Of a stretch of DNA of 5,023 nt, positions 1 through 4,883 are shown in pieces. The DNA comes from Nitrospira sp. Its GTDB lineage: Bacteria > Nitrospirota > Nitrospiria > Nitrospirales > Nitrospiraceae. The position numbers and the translations under genes are program-made. The stretch's first letter is position 1, and each line of letters opens with the position of its first letter. A model generated the notes under the pieces. The model searched no databases and had not been told where the DNA came from. It was given only the letters and a program-made list of their open reading frames with translations. Location: NCBI GenBank assembly GCA_029858925.1, contig JAOUEB010000144.1, forward strand, positions 1-5,023, in the 5' to 3' direction.

Positions 1-46
1 TCTGCATCAAGGCGTGTTCGGTATGTCCACAGGCGGAGGCGCATGA
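1..46 (+). CDS. 3' end of an upstream gene, product unknown (partial)
   Basis: The reading frame that begins at base 2 stays open to a TGA at 44-46 and would encode a C-terminus ending LHQGVFGMSTGGGA. Its stop overlaps the ATG of the next gene in an ATGA arrangement (43-46), the classic sign of translational coupling within an operon. The other two frames are also open across the left edge: frame 3 runs to a TAA at 96-98, and frame 1 reads straight into the next gene but is arginine-rich and unlikely. The ATGA geometry and the GGAGG at 35-39 favour this frame. Too little is visible to name a product. Confidence 0.4.
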   Translation, partial: LHQGVFGMSTGGGA

Positions 47-870
47 AGCTTTTGAAGAAATGCTGGCAATGGTTTTGGCAACAAAGCTGGCTCAATAAGA
101 TTGTCCTTGTCGGACTGCTGGCCGTGGCAGTGCCGTTTTTCCTCCCCACGGTTGTGTCCTGGTTCAGGCCGACCATCCTCAAGGTCGGCGTTGCGTTCTA
201 CACCTATGAGCGCGCCTCGTTCTCAGAAGGCCAGACCACGACGTATTTTTTTGAGAAACGGAATCTCGTCACAAATTGCAGCCTTCGCCGGATCGAAGAG
301 CCCGTGTCGAAGGGGCGGGTCAAGACGGCAAACCCACAAGCCTGGGTGGTCATCAAGCTATTACTGGAAAATGCCTCGGATGAGAATATTACCCATCTTC
401 GTTTGGGCGTCAGATCGCCGGCCCTGAGTCCCAGCACGCAACTGTTTGCCTCGCCGAATGTCGAGGCAACGGGATCCATGGCTACGCCCTCGCGCGACGC
501 CCGGCCAGTGTATGCGATTACGATCGATGCCATTGCTCCCACAACGTCCACTGTGCTTAGCTTGAAAACCCCGATCGACGATCGCCTACGCCGGTTTATC
601 TATGACGATCGCCGTACGGTGACGATTCAGGTGCCCTTTGTGTCTGCAGACCAATTTCGAGAGTATCCGCCGATCGTCTCACGCACGAATGCGAACAAGA
701 TTCTAAACCGGGAAGGGCTTTTGGGAATCAGAGACAATATGGCGGAGGATGAAACCCCTGGCTATACGGTGCTGGCCCCTGGCGAGCCGATCCTGGACGA
801 TGAAAAGATGTCCTACCAAATGCTTCCCAAAACGCGGGCATGCTCAGAGGGAGAGGCCGGCATGTGGTAG
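43..870 (+). CDS. Single-pass membrane-anchored protein of unknown function, 275 aa
   Basis: I do not recognise this family. The N-terminus is short, basic and aromatic (MKLLKKCWQWFW), followed by one hydrophobic segment at about residues 19-41. The remaining ~230 residues are soluble. With lysines before the membrane segment, the positive-inside rule places the N-terminus in the cytoplasm and the bulk outside the inner membrane. Residues 99-122 (AWVVIKLLLENASDENITHL) alternate hydrophobic and polar residues around an LxLxNxS core, as in a beta-sandwich strand pair, and similar strands recur near 157-175 and 191-200. C79 and C267 are the only cysteines in the exported part and could form a disulfide. 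The ATG at 43 has GGAGG at 35-39, rather close, and overlaps the stop of the preceding frame. It is probably the last gene of an operon entering from the left, since 153 non-coding bases with a possible new promoter follow. The reading frame is convincing; the function is unknown. Confidence 0.8.
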   Translation: MKLLKKCWQWFWQQSWLNKIVLVGLLAVAVPFFLPTVVSWFRPTILKVGVAFYTYERASFSEGQTTTYFFEKRNLVTNCSLRRIEEPVSKGRVKTANPQAWVVIKLLLENASDENITHLRLGVRSPALSPSTQLFASPNVEATGSMATPSRDARPVYAITIDAIAPTTSTVLSLKTPIDDRLRRFIYDDRRTVTIQVPFVSADQFREYPPIVSRTNANKILNREGLLGIRDNMAEDETPGYTVLAPGEPILDDEKMSYQMLPKTRACSEGEAGMW

Positions 871-890
871 ACATCGGCGTGGTGGATGCT

Positions 891-919
891 TTGACTCGAC
901 GACCAGAAGCTCATATCCT
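891..919 (+). promoter_or_regulatory. Possible sigma70-type promoter for the PilZ-like gene
   Basis: TTGACT (891-896, five of six matches to the -35 consensus) is separated by 17 bases from TATCCT (914-919, four of six matches to the -10 consensus). Transcription would begin near 926 and give a leader of about 100 bases before the ATG at 1024. It lies 21 bases after the stop of the 275-aa gene, so it would start a new transcription unit. This is a consensus match by eye only. Confidence 0.4.
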
Positions 920-1023
920 GCTTTCGTTGGGGTGCGCTGGGCTGACGGGGGAGTAGCGGAAATGCCGTCATTTGTATTATTCTCCCTTGCAGCAGTGATT
1001 TCTTTCAGGGGGAAGAAAACATC

Positions 1024-1377
1024 ATGTCGTTTCAACTACACCGCCAAGTCGCCATCAACTGCATTCTCTCAAAAGGCAGCGCAGGTCTACAAGGAGAAGG
1101 CTGTGTGTATGACCTCGCGGCTCCTCGCCAGCCACTGGCGACTCCAGAGACTTTACAGCCCGGTGATTTTGTAAAACTCCATCTGTGGATACCCGATGAG
1201 GACTCCCACATCGCAATTAATTTGGCAGAAGTACAATGGGTCAAACCAGACTGTATCAAGGTAGATCTTCTTACAGTTTCTCCTCCAGACCAAACACGGC
1301 TTAATCAATTTACGGCATTGCAGGATCCCGCGCCTCGCGCGAGCCAAGCCACGAAATACGTCCTGATCCGGTTCTAG
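1024..1377 (+). CDS. Small PilZ-like protein, degenerate (117 aa)
   Basis: The pattern resembles a PilZ domain, the beta-barrel that usually binds cyclic di-GMP. An N-terminal strand (residues 7-14) is followed by a G-S-A-G-L-Q-G-E-G turn (18-26) and VYDLAAP (28-34), where PilZ proteins carry the D/N-x-S-x-x-G strand. Then come PGDFVKLHLWIPDED (46-60), INLAEVQWVKPDCIKVDLL (65-83) and a closing helix around DQTRLNQFTAL (89-99), in the order typical of small PilZ proteins. The key ligand motifs are poor: RxxxR is reduced to HRQVA, and the DxSxxG serine and glycine are absent. Binding of cyclic di-GMP is therefore doubtful, and it may act as a protein-interaction or non-binding variant. The ATG has AGGGGGAAG at 1007-1015. 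The gene stands alone behind its own candidate promoter. The gene is likely real; the PilZ assignment is moderate inference. Confidence 0.6.
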   Translation: MSFQLHRQVAINCILSKGSAGLQGEGCVYDLAAPRQPLATPETLQPGDFVKLHLWIPDEDSHIAINLAEVQWVKPDCIKVDLLTVSPPDQTRLNQFTALQDPAPRASQATKYVLIRF

Positions 1378-1554
1378 TCCGGGTCTCGTTCTCCTACGCA
1401 GCCTCTCCTCGAACAGGCACACTCTTTCGTCTAATCCCATGCTACCTCCACGGTATGTTCAGCCTTGCTGATTACGGTCTATTCTGCCTGCGTGCGATTG
1501 ATGAAGTTCACGCGCCGTCTTGATATTCAGATTCGGCATCACCGGAGGAATGAC

Positions 1555-1755
1555 ATGCACAAGCAGCTTGGCAAGATTGGGACAGTGAGACGGGATATTC
1601 GCGGGAAAGCATGCCCATTTTGCGGTGGGTGTACGTATCAACTTGTCCTTCGCACGACCGGCACAGTTGAAGAGTCTTGCCTGATTGCTCGGTGCAGCCA
1701 ATGCCACCGCCCACGAAGCGTCGATAAGAGCTTTGGCCCAGTTTTGTGGATGTAA
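1555..1755 (+). CDS. Small cysteine-rich zinc-ribbon-like protein (66 aa)
   Basis: The protein has two CxxC knuckles: C20-P-F-C23 followed by GGC26, and C47-S-Q-C50-H. They are separated by a 23-residue stretch containing strands YQLVLRTTGT and ESCLIARC. This is the layout of a four-cysteine zinc ribbon, with C26 and C42 as extra cysteines and H51 beside the second knuckle. Such modules bind zinc and contact nucleic acid or protein, but nothing here shows which. The N-terminus is basic (KIGTVRRDIRGK). ATG 1555 is chosen over in-frame ATGs at 1465 and 1501 because GGAGG at 1544-1548 sits six bases upstream, one of the best ribosome binding sites in the window, and the others have none. The 177 bases before the gene and 437 after it are non-coding, so it appears monocistronic. 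The ORF is short, but the start signal and motif agree. Confidence 0.65.
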   Translation: MHKQLGKIGTVRRDIRGKACPFCGGCTYQLVLRTTGTVEESCLIARCSQCHRPRSVDKSFGPVLWM

Positions 1756-2034
1756 CCTGACCGATAACAATAGGATGTGTAGCTTGCCCCTTGCGATCTG
1801 GCGCGCGTGTCGTACAGGCGTGCCAGCAAAAACGAAAGGCTCTGCAGTCGCTTCCATGAGCAGAGTGGTACGCTCAAGCGAGGTTGAACCGTGCTACACG
1901 ATTCCTCTCCTAAGAATACGTGGCGTGAACGGCTCTGACGGCGATCGGCCGCGCTTCATGGCCGAACGTTCTGCGCTCCGCCGGATATCTCCCATCCTTC
2001 TGCGAACGCGAGGGGCGTAGCTATTCCAATGGTT

Positions 2035-2049
2035 GGTCAGAAACTGACC
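2035..2049. repeat. Short perfect inverted repeat
   Basis: GGTCAG (2035-2040) and CTGACC (2044-2049) form a 6-bp stem with an AAA loop. There is no T-run on either side, so it is a poor intrinsic terminator. It lies 28 bases before the possible tRNA promoter and could be an operator or chance. Confidence 0.35.
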
Positions 2050-2076
2050 GCTCCTCTCCACATTTCACTCACACCC

Positions 2077-2106
2077 TTGTGACTTCCCCAGAGGCTGAGG
2101 TAAGAT
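2077..2106 (+). promoter_or_regulatory. Possible promoter for tRNA-Ser
   Basis: TTGTGA (2077-2082) and TAAGAT (2101-2106) are separated by 18 bases, each with four of six consensus matches. Transcription would start near 2113, leaving about 80 bases of 5' leader to be removed by RNase P. It is the best match I see between 1756 and the tRNA, but only moderate. Confidence 0.3.
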
Positions 2107-2192
2107 CATGTCTCGTCATCGGCGTTTCCACCTGATGCCAGGTTTTTCCGTCGATGTGGGCGTAATCCCCCCGAGCATGGTCATGGTGACGT

Positions 2193-2285
2193 GGAGAGGT
2201 GGCCGAGTGGCCGAAGGCAACGGTTTGCTAAACCGTCGTAGGGACAAAATCTCTACCGAGGGTTCAAATCCCTCCCTCTCCGCCA
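2193..2285 (+). tRNA. trnS: tRNA-Ser with anticodon GCT
   Basis: All arms of a type II tRNA can be read. The acceptor stem is GGAGAGG (2193-2199) with CCTCTCC (2275-2281), discriminator G2282 and encoded CCA at 2283-2285. The anticodon stem is 2220-2224 with 2232-2236, and the loop TTGCTAA carries GCT at 2227-2229, reading the serine codons AGC and AGT. The long variable arm has a 7-bp stem, GTAGGGA (2238-2244) with TCTCTAC (2250-2256) including one G-T pair, as expected of seryl-tRNA. The T arm is GAGGG (2258-2262), loop TTCAAAT, CCCTC (2270-2274). The D-loop contains the GTGGCCGA...GG pattern. Every stem is intact, so the gene should be functional. Confidence 0.98.
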
Positions 2286-2330
2286 CACGAAAGCGCAAGG
2301 CACGAACGTTTTGCCTTACGCTCTTGTGTG
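2284..2330 (+). terminator. Imperfect long hairpin directly after the tRNA
   Basis: The left arm 2284-2301 and right arm 2313-2330 are complementary at nearly every position: 18 positions, with one G-T wobble and two A-C type mismatches. The loop is 2302-2312, and the inner part is a clean AAGGCA/TGCCTT stem. The left arm begins inside the encoded CCA. No T-run follows, so classical intrinsic termination is uncertain. It may instead stabilise or guide 3' processing of the tRNA precursor, or end transcription with Rho. Confidence 0.45.
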
Positions 2331-2373
2331 ACGAGATCTCGTCCGCTTGCGGGGCAAGTTGACGGATCCGTCA
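2330..2373. promoter_or_regulatory. Two perfect 14-bp palindromes, centres 30 bp apart
   Basis: GACGAGATCTCGTC (2330-2343) and TGACGGATCCGTCA (2360-2373) are both exact palindromes. They share TGACG half-sites on the left and CGTC on the right, with six and four bases between. Between them CTTGC (2346-2350) and GCAAG (2354-2358) form a further small dyad. The spacing is close to three helical turns, which would suit a paired operator. A chain of RNA hairpins downstream of the tRNA is equally possible. No promoter pair clearly overlaps them, although 2359-2364 reads TTGACG. Function unknown. Confidence 0.4.
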
Positions 2374-2445
2374 TGCCTCTCAGTTCGTATGCGGTTCCTC
2401 TTCCCGCTGGACATTTTGTCGTCAAACTTTCTAATCGCTTGTTGC

Positions 2446-2459
2446 CGTGAAGCGTGAAG
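2446..2459. repeat. Tandem heptamer CGTGAAG x2
   Basis: Two exact head-to-tail copies of CGTGAAG are followed at once by sequence allowing a GAAGC/GCTTC fold (2457-2468). It lies within the non-coding tRNA to FKBP spacer (2286-2678), which otherwise shows no supportable gene. A second weak hairpin there, 2520-2527 with 2534-2541 (CTTGTGAA/TTCACGAG), uses related GTGAA/TTCAC words. Confidence 0.4.
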
Positions 2460-2600
2460 CCCGCTTCGCCGACGATGCAAGGCGCGCGCAAGACGGAGCG
2501 AGAGAGCCTCTCATCTTTGCTTGTGAAATACGATTCACGAGGGATGACAGGAATCATGTGGGGCGGCACAGCACATCGCGCACTGAACACCAGATTTCTG

Positions 2601-2629
2601 TTGTAGGATTCATGCGCGTATCGTATTGT
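2601..2629 (+). promoter_or_regulatory. Possible promoter for the FKBP gene
   Basis: TTGTAG (2601-2606) and TATTGT (2624-2629) are 17 bases apart, each matching four of six consensus bases. The start point would be near 2636, giving a leader of about 43 bases before the ATG at 2679. It is placed sensibly but the match is weak. Confidence 0.3.
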
Positions 2630-2678
2630 ACGTGAAACGATTGTTCCGCTACTCGTCTCTTACATGAAAGGATTATCG

Positions 2679-3365
2679 ATGCGCACTTTCATCCTCAGTC
2701 TGGGCCTCTCGCTCTTCCTGGTTGCCACGCCGGTGCTGGCGGCCTCGCAAGAACCAGGAACCGATGAACAAAAGACCTTATACGCACTGGGACTTGCTAT
2801 CAGCCAGAACCTCGCGCCCTTTACCCTGAGCGAGGCTGAGCTGGACATGGTCAAGAACGGCATGATTGACGGAGTCTTGAAGCGAACCCCCAAAGTCGAT
2901 ATTCAAACGTACGGCCCCAAAATTTCACAACTTCAGCAGGCCCGACTCTCAGTTGTCGCTGAGAGCGAAAAGAAGGCAGGAGCGGCATTTCTCACGAAGG
3001 CCGCATCAGAGAAAGGGGCAACCAAGACCGAGTCGGGCATCATCATCACCACGATGAAAGCAGGCTCAGGGGCGACGCCCAAGGCCACGGATACGGTGAA
3101 GGTCCATTATCACGGCACCTTGATCGATGGAACCGTGTTCGACAGTTCAGTGAAGCGCGGCGAGCCTGCCACATTTCCGCTCAACCAAGTCATCAAGTGC
3201 TGGACGGAAGGAGTTCAGCAAATCAAGGTCGGCGGCAAGAGCCGGCTGGTCTGCCCATCGGACTTGGCCTACGGCGAGCGTGGATCACCCCCGGTGATCA
3301 AGCCGGGCGCCACATTGATTTTTGAAGTGGAACTGCTGGAAATCGTCGCCAACGTCACCAAGTAG
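2679..3365 (+). CDS. Exported FkpA/Mip-type FKBP peptidyl-prolyl cis-trans isomerase
   Basis: It catalyses cis-trans isomerisation of prolyl bonds in exported proteins and probably also acts as a chaperone in the periplasm. Residues 1-21 are a Sec signal peptide ending ATPVLA, with cleavage likely before ASQEPG. Residues 28-110 match the helical N-terminal dimerisation domain of the family ([17 protein letters not shown] through the charged helix near 83-112). Residues 137-223 are the FKBP domain with the full pocket: Y144, F154, D155, F166, V171-I172, W175, Y198 and F215. C174 replaces the usual glycine before the tryptophan and may pair with C192. At 228 aa the length suits the family. ATG 2679 is preferred to the in-frame ATG 2664, because AAAGGA (2667-2672) lies six bases before 2679 and inside the longer reading. 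A strong hairpin follows the stop, so it is probably its own transcription unit. Family assignment is secure. Confidence 0.93.
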   Translation: MRTFILSLGLSLFLVATPVLAASQEPGTDEQKTLYALGLAISQNLAPFTLSEAELDMVKNGMIDGVLKRTPKVDIQTYGPKISQLQQARLSVVAESEKKAGAAFLTKAASEKGATKTESGIIITTMKAGSGATPKATDTVKVHYHGTLIDGTVFDSSVKRGEPATFPLNQVIKCWTEGVQQIKVGGKSRLVCPSDLAYGERGSPPVIKPGATLIFEVELLEIVANVTK

Positions 3366-3375
3366 GCATCTTCCT

Positions 3376-3405
3376 GGCCGCCTCTTCATCATTGAGGAGG
3401 CGGCC
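3376..3405 (+). terminator. Strong GC-rich hairpin after the FKBP gene
   Basis: GGCCGCCTCTTC (3376-3387) pairs with GAGGAGGCGGCC (3394-3405) over 12 bp with one G-T wobble and a six-base ATCATT loop, starting 11 bases after the FKBP stop. There is no U-run afterwards (GACGTCTGTTC), so it may act as an imperfect terminator or as a 3'-end stabiliser. It separates the FKBP gene from the transporter. Confidence 0.65.
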
Positions 3406-3471
3406 GACGTCTGTTCGGCAAACTCGCCGCATCCTAGGACAATACCGATCCATGACTCTCTTGTCGGAACC

Positions 3472-4782
3472 ATGGTGAGCGAGACTGTTCCCTCGACTTG
3501 CCTGGAGTCTTCAGCCCCGCCCCGCATGCGCTGGTTGATGCTCGGACTTCTCTTTGCGATCAGCGTCGTTACGTACATCGACCGCGTCAATATCTCGGTA
3601 ACGGCGCGCCAGATGATGCCGGCGCTCGGTCTCACCGATCAGCAGATGGGGTTTGTTTTTTCCGCTTTCGTTATCGGCTATGCGTTGTTCCAGGTGCCAG
3701 GCGGCTGGTTCGCCGATCGGTGGGGCATTCGCATCGTCCTCACGATCGCACTCCTCTGGTGGTCCTGCTTTACGGCATTGACGGCCATGGCACCCGCGTC
3801 GGATTTGGCTGGGCCGCTAGGAATTGTGGGGGTGCTTGCCTTAGTCCGATTTCTTCTCGGCATCGGAGAGGCGACGGCCTTGCCCACCTTCAACCGCGCC
3901 GTCGCCGACTGGCTCCCAGCCCACGAACGAGGCCTTGGCATCGGCATCGCCATCGGTGGAATTGGCATTGGTTCGGCCATCACTCCACCTGTGACGGCCT
4001 GGATCATGGTGAACTATGGGTGGCAGACGGCGTTCTTTGCGTCGGCCTCACTTGGAATCGGATTAGCGGTGATCTGGTGGATCGTGGCGCGCGATCGCCC
4101 GTCGGATCACCCATGGGTCATGAGGCGCGAGACAGGTGCCCCTGCGGAACAAGCAGTGACGAGGCCTCCGTCGATTCCTTGGGCAGCGCTGAGACGAACA
4201 CCGACTGTCTGGTGGCTTGTGCTCAGCTATGGCTGTCTTGGGTATGTTGCCTATGTCTATATGTCGTGGTTTTATCTCTATCTCGTGAACGTGCGGGGAT
4301 TCGACGTTTTGCGAGGAGGCTTTTTTGCGTCGGCCCCATTCCTTGCCATACTCGTGTCGTGTCCACTGGGTGGATGGGTCACCGATCGTTTGGCGCTACG
4401 CCGTGGCGTTACGCAGGGGCGGAAGGCTGTCGGTATGACCGGCATGGTGCTGGCGGCCGCCACGATTGCGCTCGGCGCGCTGATGGAATCACCGTATCTG
4501 GCCATCGCAAGCCTGTCGATCGGAGCCGGATGGCTCTATTTCACAGTCGGCGCCTACTGGTCTTCCATGAGCGATCTCTCAACATCCCATGCAGGCAGTC
4601 TCTCAGGCTTGATGAATATGGGTGCGAATATCGGGGGTGCCGTGTCACCGACCCTGACTCCCTGGATCGCCGAGCACTGGGGCTGGCCTGTCTCACTGGG
4701 AGTTGCAGCACTGATTGCCTTGATCGGCGGCATCCTGTGGCTTAACATCGATCCAGGCAAAGGGCTTGCTTCAAAGGACTGA
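3472..4782 (+). CDS. Major facilitator transporter, ACS (anion:cation symporter) type
   Basis: This is a 436-aa inner-membrane secondary transporter with 12 predicted membrane segments, beginning near residues 20, 58, 87, 114, 153, 184, 245, 283, 320, 341, 376 and 404, and a central cytoplasmic loop at about 207-243. The ACS hallmark YIDRVNIS (35-42) follows TM1. MFS motif A is G78-x3-D82-R83-x-G85-x-R87, with a second-half counterpart GWVTDR (301-306). Further signatures are R126-FLLGIGEA (to 134), HERG (151-154) and YGW (182-184). ACS members mostly import organic anions such as hexuronates, glucarate or phthalates with protons or sodium; no substrate can be read here. TM5 is unusually rich in Gly-Ile (GIGIAIGGIGIG, 156-167). 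The start at 3472 has only a weak GGA at 3466-3468. The frame extends upstream into the FKBP gene, but no signal supports an earlier start, and ATG 3526 would cut into TM1. The stop lies inside a heptamer repeat. Confidence 0.9.
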   Translation: MVSETVPSTCLESSAPPRMRWLMLGLLFAISVVTYIDRVNISVTARQMMPALGLTDQQMGFVFSAFVIGYALFQVPGGWFADRWGIRIVLTIALLWWSCFTALTAMAPASDLAGPLGIVGVLALVRFLLGIGEATALPTFNRAVADWLPAHERGLGIGIAIGGIGIGSAITPPVTAWIMVNYGWQTAFFASASLGIGLAVIWWIVARDRPSDHPWVMRRETGAPAEQAVTRPPSIPWAALRRTPTVWWLVLSYGCLGYVAYVYMSWFYLYLVNVRGFDVLRGGFFASAPFLAILVSCPLGGWVTDRLALRRGVTQGRKAVGMTGMVLAAATIALGALMESPYLAIASLSIGAGWLYFTVGAYWSSMSDLSTSHAGSLSGLMNMGANIGGAVSPTLTPWIAEHWGWPVSLGVAALIALIGGILWLNIDPGKGLASKD

Positions 4783-4831
4783 GCGTTGAGGACTGAGGGC
4801 CGAGTCGGGACAAATCTCAGTCCTCAGTCCT
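4775..4831. repeat. Heptamer-based inverted repeat containing the transporter stop codon
   Basis: AGGACTGAG occurs at 4775-4783 and 4789-4797. Its reverse complement CTCAGTCCT occurs at 4816-4824 and 4823-4831, the right side being CTCAGTC repeated in tandem. The best single fold pairs TGAGGACTGAG (4787-4797) with CTCAGTCCTCA (4816-4826), an 11-bp perfect stem with an 18-base loop; other registers are possible. The TGA stop of the transporter (4780-4782) and its last two codons lie in the first copy. There is no T-run, so it may be a weak terminator, an mRNA-stabilising element or a dispersed intergenic repeat. Confidence 0.6.
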
Positions 4832-4846
4832 CGCTACTACCCCAGC

Positions 4847-4876
4847 TTGCCACTCGAAAGGCATCGTTGTTAGAGT
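4847..4876 (+). promoter_or_regulatory. Possible promoter for the cyclophilin gene
   Basis: TTGCCA (4847-4852, five of six) and TAGAGT (4871-4876, four of six) are separated by 18 bases. The -10 box ends seven bases before the ATG at 4884, so transcription would begin at or next to the start codon and the mRNA would be almost leaderless. This fits the lack of a good ribosome binding site, but it is inference from consensus matching. Confidence 0.3.
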
Positions 4877-4883
4877 GCGTGGC

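Larger units (their letters stand above)
1756..2192. other. Intergenic stretch without a supportable gene
   Basis: The short open frames on both strands here lack ribosome binding sites and recognisable motifs, and they overlap the zinc-ribbon gene or the tRNA. What I see is a small perfect hairpin at 2035-2049 and a weak candidate promoter for the tRNA at 2077-2106. No other clear repeat or terminator was found by eye. Confidence 0.6.

Noticed and set aside
1..98. Alternative upstream gene end in frame 3, stopping at 96-98
   Set aside because: It would overlap the 275-aa gene by 56 bases, which is less usual than the ATGA overlap in frame 2. It cannot be fully excluded.
1459..1857. A 132-aa minus-strand frame covering the zinc-ribbon gene
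   Set aside because: It is antisense to a frame with paired CxxC motifs and a strong start signal, and shows no motif of its own.
1685..2020. A 111-aa + strand frame after the zinc-ribbon gene
   Set aside because: It begins within the zinc-ribbon gene in another frame, has no ribosome binding site and shows no recognisable motif.
2108..2362. Open frames on either strand across the tRNA
   Set aside because: They run through an intact tRNA-Ser gene and reflect its sequence, not protein coding.
2193..2373. tRNA-Ser as an integration site with a flanking mobile element
   Set aside because: No integrase gene and no duplicated copy of the tRNA 3' end is visible in the window, and the next gene is a housekeeping-type FKBP.
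2664..2678. Earlier in-frame ATG for the FKBP gene
   Set aside because: It has no ribosome binding site, and its own codons contain the AAAGGA that serves ATG 2679. The shorter form gives a standard signal peptide.
3322..3471. Upstream extension of the transporter frame starting inside the FKBP gene
   Set aside because: It would overlap the FKBP end, run through the strong hairpin and add 50 residues not seen in the family. No ribosome binding site supports it.
3498..4745. A 415-aa open frame overlapping the transporter in another frame on the same strand
   Set aside because: Its translation is rich in Arg, His, Ser and Cys with no membrane segments or motifs, while the overlapping frame is a clear 12-TM transporter. 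It is a by-product of GC-rich codon use.
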